Source: Blastococcus colisei (GTDB lineage: Bacteria > Actinomycetota > Actinomycetes > Mycobacteriales > Geodermatophilaceae). From it: a stretch of 64,000 bases of DNA. Position numbers and translations under genes: made by a program. The stretch is from positions 186,001-250,000 of the forward strand of contig NZ_VFQE01000001.1 in NCBI RefSeq assembly GCF_006717095.1, in the 5' to 3' direction. The notes beneath the pieces were generated by a model. That model was not told the origin of the DNA and made no database searches. It worked only from the letters and a program-made list of their open reading frames with translations. Below, piece by piece: positions 57,452 to 64,000 of the stretch. Each line of letters begins with the position of its first letter. Position 1 is the stretch's first letter.

Positions 57452-58174
57452 TCAGGGCTGTTCGGGCTCGGCCGCGGGGGCGGCCGGTCGTCGTGCGTCG
57501 AGAGCCAGCTCGAACTGGGCGAGGGTCATGACGTCGGCGTACTTGTGATGCAGGTCGAAGAGGCTGATCTTGTGGCTGAGGGGACTGCGGTCGAACACTG
57601 CCTCTTCGACCACGACGACGTGCAGGCCGTGGGAGTAGGCGTCGACCGCTGTCGCCCGGACGCAACCGCTCGTGGTCTCCCCGCAGAGGACCAGCGTGCC
57701 CACGCCCAGCCGCTCGAGGTGCCCGGCGAGGTCGGTCTCGAAGAAGACGCTGGCGCGGCACTTGGCGACCACGAGCTCACCGGCACGGGGACCGAAGTAC
57801 GGGTCGAGAGCGAGGTCCGCCGCGTCGCGCGGGGACGGAGGTCGGTGTGTGGCACGCGACGTCTCGGCTTCCTGCGTGCTGAAGAGCACGGGGAGGCCGC
57901 GAGTGCGCGCGGAGTGGAGCAGGGCGGCGATAGGTGCGCGCGCGGCCCAGGCGTCGGGGCCGCAGCTGCGCGGGTTGCGCGCCACGGCTTCGGTCAGCGT
58001 CATGGGGCCGTCGGGGAAGACGCCGCTGAAGAGGTCGACGGCCAGCACCGCCGGCCGACCGACGATCCTCGTCTCGCGCCGGTAGGCGCTGTAGACCTCC
58101 AGGGTTTCGGCGGGGACCACGTCCCGCCAGCAGTGGTCCTCGAAGGGATCCACGGCTTGGGTGGCCGACGACAT
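57452..58174 (-). CDS. Isochorismatase-family hydrolase (N-carbamoylsarcosine amidase-like)
   Basis: The 240-residue protein has the cysteine-hydrolase triad: Asp in VGRPAVLAVDLFSGVFPDG, Lys in LVVAKCRASVFFETDL, and Cys in LCGETTSGCVRATAVDAYSH. The TTSGCVRATAVDA motif is typical of N-carbamoylsarcosine amidase-like amidohydrolases. It hydrolyses a small amide or carbamoyl compound; the substrate is unknown. ATG 58174 has GGAGG nine bases upstream. It follows the TctC gene on the same strand, so it belongs to the transporter operon and may act on the transported compound. Confidence 0.9.
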   Translation of the reverse strand: MSSATQAVDPFEDHCWRDVVPAETLEVYSAYRRETRIVGRPAVLAVDLFSGVFPDGPMTLTEAVARNPRSCGPDAWAARAPIAALLHSARTRGLPVLFSTQEAETSRATHRPPSPRDAADLALDPYFGPRAGELVVAKCRASVFFETDLAGHLERLGVGTLVLCGETTSGCVRATAVDAYSHGLHVVVVEEAVFDRSPLSHKISLFDLHHKYADVMTLAQFELALDARRPAAPAAEPEQP

Positions 58175-58288
58175 GGACAACGACCTCCAGCTGGGGGTGC
58201 TAGCCGGTGGGAGCCGGCCCGGGGAGCGGTACGGAGAGATGACGGCGGTCGCCGGCGACTCGTCGCAGGCGACCGCCGTCACCCGGTC

Positions 58289-59326
58289 TCAGAAGGAGGC
58301 CTTGACCGCCTCGATGAACTCCGGCGAAGAGTCGAGCACCGACTGGATCAGCTCGATGTACTCGTCACCGGTGAGAACGTCCAGCGGCCGCTGCTGGCCC
58401 TCCAGCTCCGCGATCAGCTCCTCGTTGCTCGTGGCGCACTCGAAGGCCTCACGGAGCTCGGTCAGCTGGTTCTCGGGCAGCCCGGGGGGGGCCACCAGGC
58501 CGCGACCCAGGGTCTCGAGGTTCACGAGGTCCTCGATCAGCGTCTCGCCATCCTCGGACTCGGGGGCGAAGTCGGTGACCAACGGGGTGCCGGGGAGCAG
58601 CTCGACCGGCTCGTCGCTGGTGATCAGGACCGGCGTGATCTCACCGCTCTCGATCGCACCGAGGTGGCTGTCCCAGGTGCTGGCGTGGGCGTCGGTGTTG
58701 CCGGCGATGACGGACAGCCGAGCCTCGCCCGAGCCGCCGAAGCCGGTGATGACCTCGTACGGGAAGCCGTAGATGGCCGACAGCACGCTGGCCGCGATGT
58801 ACTCGTTGCTGCCGGGCCCGGTGGCAGCGAAGCGCACGGGCTCCTCGGAGTCGATGATGTCCTGGAAGGACTGCAAGTTCCCGCCGGAGGCCACAGCGAT
58901 CGTGTCCGGAGCGGTCGCCACTCGGCCGATTACGGAGAAGTCCGACATGTCGAACAGGACGCCCTCGGCGCCGGCGATCTGCGCACTGGTCGCGCCGACC
59001 GTGTTGACGATCTGGATGCGGCGCTCGTCAGGGTCCGCGGCAGCCGTGGCGTTGGTAGCGAGCAGGCTCCCGGCGCCGGGCTCGTTGCGGACGACGACCT
59101 CGGCCCCGAGGCACTCGCCCAGGTACGGCGCCATGGCGCGGGCGTACACGTCGTAGCCACCGCCAGCGTCGTAGGGAACCACGAAATCGAGGTTCTCGCC
59201 CTCGTAGAACGATGCCTCGGCGTCGCCCTCGGAAGCGTTACCGTTCTGTCCACACGCCGCGAGGGCGGCGACGAGGACGACGGCTCCGCCGGCGCGGCGC
59301 AGGGTGGTCGAGGGCCTGTGGGTCAT
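58289..59326 (-). CDS. tctC: Tripartite tricarboxylate transporter substrate-binding lipoprotein
   Basis: The 345-residue protein begins with a lipoprotein signal (AGGAVVLVAALAACGQ) and has the TctC/Bug fold: DFVVPYDAGGGYDVYARAMA, VVVRNEPGAGSLLATNATAA, VRFAATGPGSNEYIAASVLS and ARLSVIAGNTDAHASTWDSH. It captures a carboxylate outside the membrane for TctAB. Its ATG 59326 has AAGGAG a few bases upstream. It is separated from tctB by 136 bases and lies in the operon tctA-tctB-tctC-isochorismatase. Confidence 0.92.
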   Translation of the reverse strand: MTHRPSTTLRRAGGAVVLVAALAACGQNGNASEGDAEASFYEGENLDFVVPYDAGGGYDVYARAMAPYLGECLGAEVVVRNEPGAGSLLATNATAAADPDERRIQIVNTVGATSAQIAGAEGVLFDMSDFSVIGRVATAPDTIAVASGGNLQSFQDIIDSEEPVRFAATGPGSNEYIAASVLSAIYGFPYEVITGFGGSGEARLSVIAGNTDAHASTWDSHLGAIESGEITPVLITSDEPVELLPGTPLVTDFAPESEDGETLIEDLVNLETLGRGLVAPPGLPENQLTELREAFECATSNEELIAELEGQQRPLDVLTGDEYIELIQSVLDSSPEFIEAVKASF

Positions 59327-59462
59327 GACGTTCTCCTTGGCTCGGGTGGCTGGCGTGGTGCCCGTGCTGGTGCTGCTGGCCGATGGGCCGGGGCGTTCGC
59401 CGGTCCGTCGGTGTCGTGCGGCTTGCATGCCGTCCTCCGGCCCGCGAGCCGGCGGAGGGGGG

Positions 59463-60026
59463 TCAGAAGAAGAGCCCGGGTGGCACCTGAAGCTGCAGCG
59501 CCAGCTCGAAGGCGAGGTACAGCACGGCGAAGACCGCGACCGCGTAGACGAGGCTGAACACCCAGGACCGGCGCACCGAGAACCGCAGGTAGCCGAAGGC
59601 GAACAGCGGGGCGGTGACGAACAGCCCCAGGACGTACAGGCCGACGAAGAAGGCGGCGACCCACGCCAGCGAGCCGGCCCAGGCGCGGCCACCGGCGTGC
59701 GCGAAGACGTACTCGACGTCCTCCTCGGCCTCGTCGTCGGCATCGACCCGCTGCTCGACCGCCGGCGCGGCGGTGCGCGCCCGGAGCACCAGCATGATCA
59801 CGTGCAGGAGGGCGAGGGCCATGCCCAGTCCGGTGACCATGCGGGGGAACAGCCCCGCCCGCACCGACCAGTCCGTCGAGATCAGGAAGGCGTTGGCGAA
59901 TAGCGCGCCGAGGCCGAGGCTGACGACCAGGTCGACCACGGGTAGCCGGCGCCGCGCCCGCGGCTGGTCGGCAGCGGAAGGGGTGGCCACTCCTGCGGCG
60001 CGGATGGGGCCGTCGGGCCTGGTCAT
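59463..60026 (-). CDS. tctB: Tripartite tricarboxylate transporter small permease
   Basis: The 187-residue protein has four hydrophobic segments (LVVSLGLGALFANAFLI, LGMALALLHVIMLVLRA, LAWVAAFFVGLYVLGLFVTA and VYAVAVFAVLYLAFEL), separated by an acidic loop (VDADDEAEEDVEYVF). This is the TctB layout. It starts at ATG 60026, overlapping the TctA stop by four bases, so it is translationally coupled to tctA. Confidence 0.87.
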   Translation of the reverse strand: MTRPDGPIRAAGVATPSAADQPRARRRLPVVDLVVSLGLGALFANAFLISTDWSVRAGLFPRMVTGLGMALALLHVIMLVLRARTAAPAVEQRVDADDEAEEDVEYVFAHAGGRAWAGSLAWVAAFFVGLYVLGLFVTAPLFAFGYLRFSVRRSWVFSLVYAVAVFAVLYLAFELALQLQVPPGLFF

Positions 60027-61531
60027 GAACGGACCTCCTCGGCGAGCGGGGCGGACTGGGAGCGGGCCCGGCGCCGACGCAGCGCCGGAACCACGAAGAT
60101 GCCGAGGAGGACCACGGCCATGCCGATGACCGTCGGGCGCAGCAGCCAGTCCCACCCGAACAGCGAGTAGGAGACGAACAGGTAGCGCTCCGCGATGCCG
60201 CCGAGGACGACGGCGAGCAGGAAGGGCACACGCGGCCAGTCCCAGCGGATGCACGCCACGCCGATCGCCGCGGCGATCAGCATCACGAGGACGTCCCCGA
60301 AGGAGTTGCTGGAGCTGTAGGCGCCCAGGCCCAGCAGGAGCAGGAGGAAGGGCACCAGCAGCGGGCCGGAGATGAACGTCAGCCGGGTGAGTGGACGCAG
60401 GAACGCGAAGGCTGCCGCGACGGCGACGAAGTTGGCCAGGACGACGATCCAGACCATCGAGAACGTGATGTCCAGCTCCGTCGTGAGCATCTCCGGCCCC
60501 GGGTCCAGCCCGGCGATCAGGAAGGCGCTCAGCAGCACGGCGGTGGCGGCTCCACCGGGGATGCCGAAGGCGACGGTGGGGATGAGCGCCCCCCCGTCCT
60601 TCGCGTTGTTGGTGGCGCCGCTTGCGATCACGCCGTCGATCGCGCCCTTGCCGAACTGCTCCGGGTTCTTGGAGGACTGGCGCGCCTGTCCGTAGGCGAT
60701 GAATTGGGCGACGGAGCCGCCGAGGCCCGGGATCATGCCGATCGTGGAGCCGATGGCGCTCGACCGCAGGACGACCGGCCAGTGGCGCAGCGTGTCCTTG
60801 ATCCCCTCGCCGATACCGGTGATGCGGCTGGGCACCTCACCGTTCCCGGCGATGCTGCTGCGACTGAGCATGAGCTGCAGGACCTCGGCGCCACCGAACA
60901 GACCGACCACCAGCGGAACCAGCGGGATGCCGTCCCACAAGTAGAGCTGGTCCATCGTGTAGCGGGGGATGCCCTCCTGGGAGTCGATCCCGATGAGGGC
61001 CACGAGCAGCCCTGCGGCGGCCATGAGAAGCCCCTTCACCACGTTCTTCCCCGACAGCGCCACCACGAAGGTCATGCCGACGAGGGTCAGCATGAAGAAC
61101 TCGGGGGCGCTGAGGGCCAGCACGACCGGCCTGATCACCGGCACGGACAGGGCGAGGACCAGCGCGCCGAAGACCGATCCCAGCGCGGAGCTGAACAGGA
61201 CCGCGCCGAGAGCGCGGCCGGCCTGACCGCGCCGCGTGAGGGGATAGCCGTCGAGCGTGGCGGCCGCCGACGTCGCCTCACCGGGGATGCCGAAGAGGAC
61301 CGAGGTGATGTCGCCGGTCGTGGAGGTGACGACCAGCATCCCGAGCAGGAAGGCGAAGGCCTCGACCGGCTCCATGGTGAACGTGAACGGCAGCATCAAC
61401 GCCAGCGTCACCGGGCCGCCGAGGCCGGGCAGGATTCCGACGACGAAGCCGATCGCGACACCGAGCAGCATCAGGCCGAGGGTCTGCAGCTGCAGAACCT
61501 GCGCCAGGCCGTCGAGGAGTGCCTCGCCCAC
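60023..61531 (-). CDS. tctA: Tripartite tricarboxylate transporter large permease
   Basis: The 502-residue protein has about eleven hydrophobic segments and the TctA motifs GVAIGFVVGILPGLGGPVTL, TTGDITSVLFGIPGEATSAA, TIGMIPGLGGSVAQFIAYGQ and TVAFGIPGGAATAVLLSAFL. It is the channel subunit for citrate-like carboxylates with TctB and TctC. GTG 61531 has GGAG seven bases upstream, and the reading frame beyond it is not like TctA. It is divergent from the dehydrogenase gene. Confidence 0.94.
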   Translation of the reverse strand: MGEALLDGLAQVLQLQTLGLMLLGVAIGFVVGILPGLGGPVTLALMLPFTFTMEPVEAFAFLLGMLVVTSTTGDITSVLFGIPGEATSAAATLDGYPLTRRGQAGRALGAVLFSSALGSVFGALVLALSVPVIRPVVLALSAPEFFMLTLVGMTFVVALSGKNVVKGLLMAAAGLLVALIGIDSQEGIPRYTMDQLYLWDGIPLVPLVVGLFGGAEVLQLMLSRSSIAGNGEVPSRITGIGEGIKDTLRHWPVVLRSSAIGSTIGMIPGLGGSVAQFIAYGQARQSSKNPEQFGKGAIDGVIASGATNNAKDGGALIPTVAFGIPGGAATAVLLSAFLIAGLDPGPEMLTTELDITFSMVWIVVLANFVAVAAAFAFLRPLTRLTFISGPLLVPFLLLLLGLGAYSSSNSFGDVLVMLIAAAIGVACIRWDWPRVPFLLAVVLGGIAERYLFVSYSLFGWDWLLRPTVIGMAVVLLGIFVVPALRRRRARSQSAPLAEEVRS

Positions 61532-61836
61532 GGAAGCTCCAGGGGGATGTAGTTGCCCGCGCGACCGGACCGGCCAGCCGGGATGTGCAGCGGATCCTCG
61601 GACCGGACGGGATGGCGTCCGGTCCGCGGCTCTGCGGTCGACGTGCGGTGGATCACGTCCGCAGGGATGGTTGAGCAGAAACGAGTTCTTTGTCAAGCCC
61701 ACCGTGCAGGCAACCACGTACCCGACCTCCGCCACGTGCTTACGAGTGCGGAGACGCTTGTGGCGCCAGCTGGATGCACCGTACAGTCGCATCAGCAGAA
61801 ATTACTTCTGCGATGCTCTACCGGAGGGATAACGTC
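61532..61836. other. Divergent promoter region, 305 bases
   Basis: This lies between tctA (minus) and the dehydrogenase gene (plus). I see no gene. It contains the palindrome described separately and a ribosome-binding site CCGGAGGGATAACGTC before GTG 61837. The two divergent operons are probably controlled together from here. Confidence 0.6.
61789..61816. promoter_or_regulatory. Operator-like palindrome for the carboxylate locus
   Basis: GCAGAA-ATTAC-TTCTGC (61795-61811) is a perfect inverted repeat. It is extended outward by GCATC and GATGC with one extra base on the left. It is a 17-base core just upstream of the dehydrogenase start, of the size FCD-type GntR regulators bind. The GntR gene lies at 63527-64000, so it is the natural candidate. 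Confidence 0.6.
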
Positions 61837-62724
61837 GTGCGGCAGGTGGGAGTCGTCGGTCTCGGGGGCATGGGCATCGCACTGACGGAGTCCCTGCTCG
61901 ATGCCGGCTGGCCCGTGCGCTGCCACGACATCCGGCCCGAACCGGTGGCCGCCATGGTGGCTCGGGGTGCAGGGGCAGCGACCAGCCCGCGCGCTCTGGC
62001 CGAGGTGAGTGACGTTGTGCTCACCTTCCTGCCCGGACCGGAGCAGGTCCGGAAGGTGGCGCTGGATCCCGATACCGGCGTGCTCGTGGGGCTCGGGGCC
62101 GGCCGGGCGATGCTGGACATGTCCACCTGCGGGCCCGACCTGGCCGCGGTGCTCGGCGCGGCCTTCGAGACCGCCGGCCGACGTTTCGTCGACTGCCCGG
62201 TGAGCCGGAAGGCGCCGAACATGACAGTGCTGGTCGGCGGTCACGCGGGCGTGCTGGGGGAGGACGAGGAGGTCCTCGCCGCCGTGTCCCGGGTCATCGT
62301 CCACTGCGGTCGGCGGGGCGCCGGCTACGCGGTGAAGCTGCTCAACCAGCAGGTGAAGTACGGTTGGTACCTCGCCTCGGCGGAGGCCCTGCTCGTGGGT
62401 GCGGCCCTGGGGCTGGACCCGGCGACGGTCACCACGGCCATCGAGGAGTCAAGCGGGTCGGACTCCGGCTTCTCCACCGCCGCCAAATACTTCCTCGGCG
62501 ACGCCGAGGGCATCACCACGCACGCGCCGGCGAGCACGATCGAGAAGGATCTCGCGCTCGCCGAGGCCATGGCGTCGGACGCCGGTGTGCGCAGCAGGCT
62601 GCTGGCCGCCGCCGTCGACTTCTTCGTCACCGCCGGTGGCACCCCCTACCGCGGACGCCCCTACCCGGAGAGCTCCGCCCTTCTTCACGCACTGCGGGCG
62701 ATGCCCCCACGAACAGGAGAGTGA
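61837..62724 (+). CDS. NAD-binding beta-hydroxyacid dehydrogenase
   Basis: The 295-residue protein is of the 3-hydroxyisobutyrate/6-phosphogluconate dehydrogenase family: VGVVGLGGMGIALTESLLDA (NAD loop), FVDCPVSRKAPNMTVLVGGH (the usual DAPVSGG region, altered), GYAVKLLNQQVKYGWYLASA (catalytic Lys with Asn), and a helical C-terminal part. Relatives oxidise L-threonate, D-glycerate or hydroxyisobutyrate. GTG 61837 has GGAGG eight bases upstream; the ATG at 61813 is less likely. Its stop overlaps a GTG before the aldolase gene; the pair are co-transcribed. Confidence 0.9.
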   Translation: MRQVGVVGLGGMGIALTESLLDAGWPVRCHDIRPEPVAAMVARGAGAATSPRALAEVSDVVLTFLPGPEQVRKVALDPDTGVLVGLGAGRAMLDMSTCGPDLAAVLGAAFETAGRRFVDCPVSRKAPNMTVLVGGHAGVLGEDEEVLAAVSRVIVHCGRRGAGYAVKLLNQQVKYGWYLASAEALLVGAALGLDPATVTTAIEESSGSDSGFSTAAKYFLGDAEGITTHAPASTIEKDLALAEAMASDAGVRSRLLAAAVDFFVTAGGTPYRGRPYPESSALLHALRAMPPRTGE

Positions 62725-62726
62725 CC

Positions 62727-63488
62727 GTGACCATCACCGACCGGACCGTTCCGGGCCTCGGCTCGTCCGCGGAACTCCGCGACCTCGTGGCGCTCGGCTG
62801 CCGGGTGCTGGCCTTTCGCGGTCTGGCCGAGGACATCCTCGGGCACATCAGCGTCCGCACGACAGCCGACGAGCTCCTCGTCCGGTGCCGGGGTCCGCAG
62901 GAGCGGGGCCTGCTCTTCACCGGCTCCGCGGACGTGCACGCGGTCTCCCTGGACGGGGAGAGCGAGCTACCCGCCCGCTTCTCGGCGCCCAATGAGCTCC
63001 CCATCCATACGGAGGTGCTCCGGGCACGACCCGACGTCCAGGCCGTGGTGCACGTGCACCCCCCGGCCGTCGTCGCGGCAGACCTGGCAGGTCTGCCGCT
63101 CCGGCCCATCGTCGGCGCGTACAACATCCCGGCGATGCGCATGGCCCAGAATGGCGTCCCCACCTATCCGCGCGGTGTGCTCATCAACCGTCCGGAGCTG
63201 GGGCGCGACGTGGCCCGCGCCCTCGGCGATCGCCCCGCATGCATCCTCCGCGGGCACGGCATCGTCGCCACGGGGGACTCGGTGGAGCAGGCCGTCGTGC
63301 GCGCACTCAACCTCGACGCGCTGGCCCGCATGACTCTGCAGGCCAGCGCCTTCGGGACGACCCCGCCGGAGCTGTCGGCGGAGGACATCGCCGCCATGCC
63401 CGACTTGGGGTCGGCCTTCAACGACGCGCAGGTCTGGGCGTACAACATCAGCCGGCTGGAGAACGCCGGCCTGGCCGGCGACCTGTGA
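62727..63488 (+). CDS. Class II aldolase/adducin-family protein
   Basis: The 253-residue protein has the zinc-dependent class II aldolase fold: CRVLAFRGLAEDILGHISVR, ELPIHTEVLRARPDVQAVVH, VHPPAVVAADLAGLPLRPIV and LRGHGIVATGDSVEQAVVRA. The metal-binding His residues (HTE, HVHP, HG) are visible. In four-carbon sugar-acid pathways such proteins act beside a threonate-type dehydrogenase, but a kinase (OtnK-type) is not in this window. GTG 62727 is chosen because AGGAGA has good spacing to it. Confidence 0.9.
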   Translation: MTITDRTVPGLGSSAELRDLVALGCRVLAFRGLAEDILGHISVRTTADELLVRCRGPQERGLLFTGSADVHAVSLDGESELPARFSAPNELPIHTEVLRARPDVQAVVHVHPPAVVAADLAGLPLRPIVGAYNIPAMRMAQNGVPTYPRGVLINRPELGRDVARALGDRPACILRGHGIVATGDSVEQAVVRALNLDALARMTLQASAFGTTPPELSAEDIAAMPDLGSAFNDAQVWAYNISRLENAGLAGDL

Positions 63489-63494
63489 CCAACA

Positions 63495-63531
63495 ACTGAG
63501 CGGGACCGGCCCCGGCCGGATCCCGCTCAGT
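63495..63531. terminator. Bidirectional terminator between aldolase and GntR genes
   Basis: ACTGAGCGGGA pairs perfectly with TCCCGCTCAGT, an 11-base stem with a GC-rich loop (CCGGCCCCGGCCGG). It lies right between the convergent genes and overlaps the GntR stop codon. Confidence 0.8.
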
Positions 63532-64000
63532 GCCCCGCGACGCGGCGGGCGGTCCGCTGGAGATGGTCGGCCATGATCCGCTGCGCCCGGTCGGGGTCGC
63601 GCGTGCGCACGGCCTCGACGAAGGTTCGGTGCTCGGCAACGCCCTGGCGTCCTTCGTGCTGTGCCTCTCGCAAGGACATCAGCACGGGTTCCCGCAATGA
63701 CCGCATCAGCATGACCAGCGCCGGGTTGTGCGCCGCTGCCGCGACCTGCAGGTGGAAGTCGAACGACATCGTCACCGTGTAGGTTCCCGCGTCGCGGGCT
63801 CGCTCCGCCTCATCGCACAGCTGCACCAGCTCGTCCAGCTCTCCCTCGGTGGCGCGTTCGCACACCAGGGGGACGATGCCCAGCTCGAACACCTCGCGGG
63901 CCTCGGTCACCTCGGCCGCCGACAGCGCTGACAGGCTGAGCAGGTCGGTGATGCCCTCGCCGACCCGCCTGGTAGTGGGAGCGGTGACGAACGCGCCGCC
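63527..64000 (-). CDS. GntR/FadR (FCD) family transcriptional regulator, partial
   Basis: The frame continues to the right edge of the window, so the winged HTH is mostly outside. Seen are the end of the HTH (GGAFVTAPTTRRVGEGITDL) and the FCD ligand-binding domain: EVTEAREVFELGIVPLVCER, FDFHLQVAAAAHNPALVMLM, VAEHRTFVEAVRTRDPDRAQ with the metal-binding Asp/His pattern, and RIMADHLQRTARRV. It presumably represses the divergent transporter and dehydrogenase-aldolase operons and responds to their carboxylate. The palindrome at 61789-61816 is its likely site. Confidence 0.9.
   Translation of the reverse strand, partial: GGAFVTAPTTRRVGEGITDLLSLSALSAAEVTEAREVFELGIVPLVCERATEGELDELVQLCDEAERARDAGTYTVTMSFDFHLQVAAAAHNPALVMLMRSLREPVLMSLREAQHEGRQGVAEHRTFVEAVRTRDPDRAQRIMADHLQRTARRVAGH

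Overview
The window is chromosomal DNA of a very high-GC actinobacterium. The gene repertoire is a SigE-family sigma factor, LCP protein, DUF3040/DUF3097/DUF4383 proteins, DUF222-HNH nuclease, NDMA-dependent alcohol dehydrogenase and a mycofactocin-gene remnant. With the frequent GTG starts and 4-base stop/start overlaps, this fits Geodermatophilaceae-like actinobacteria (Blastococcus, Modestobacter, Geodermatophilus). That placement is inference from gene content, not from a marker gene. No rRNA, convincing tRNA, CRISPR array or classical insertion sequence was found.

Layout. (1) About 1-11.9 kb is accessory DNA. A dGTPase lies downstream of a perfect actinobacterial LexA box. Next comes a 950-base stretch without a convincing gene, containing a long hairpin. 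An ImmA/IrrE protease with an XRE repressor follows, then two convergent genes for tiny proteins sharing a 24-residue motif (RSAITGR...TSVTE). A two-gene cassette encodes an AlbA_2/Schlafen-type protein and a SIR2-GAF protein. The stretch ends with a MobF relaxase-helicase, an excisionase and a tyrosine integrase. This looks like an integrative mobilizable element carrying a candidate defence cassette. The integrase stop codon overlaps the xthA stop codon. (2) 11.9-33.7 kb is ordinary chromosome: exonuclease III, acyl-ACP desaturase, LCP protein, an antibiotic-type ABC exporter with a divergent MarR-like regulator, acetyltransferases, an ArsR/VOC pair, a DNA/RNA nuclease, a SigE-type sigma factor with a membrane-anchored partner, acyl-CoA dehydrogenase, carbamoyltransferase, RecQ, an HNH nuclease and a DUF2786 protein.

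(3) 33.8-51.6 kb is dominated by molybdenum metabolism: an HTH-TOBE regulator with twin palindromic operators, modABC, a MobA/MocA-like nucleotidyltransferase, moaE, moaD and moaA. Further on come a MoxR ATPase, a VWA protein, an XdhC/CoxI-like protein, a MOSC protein and a fused MoxR-VWA protein. These genes import molybdate, build molybdopterin and, in known systems, mature molybdenum hydroxylases such as CO dehydrogenase. The enzyme itself is not in the window. (4) 51.7-57.4 kb holds an NDMA-dependent alcohol dehydrogenase, a FAD monooxygenase, a truncated mftD, a DHA2-type MFS transporter and a universal stress protein. (5) 57.4-64 kb is a catabolic island: tctCBA tripartite carboxylate transporter and an isochorismatase-type hydrolase on one strand, and a beta-hydroxyacid dehydrogenase plus class II aldolase divergently. 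A GntR/FCD regulator runs off the right edge, and an operator-like palindrome sits in the divergent promoter.

Several palindromic or interspersed repeats recur between genes, and one perfect 20-base inverted repeat lies inside the 5' coding end of a VWA gene. All coordinates, motifs and repeats were read by eye. Family names come from motif recognition, without database searches.
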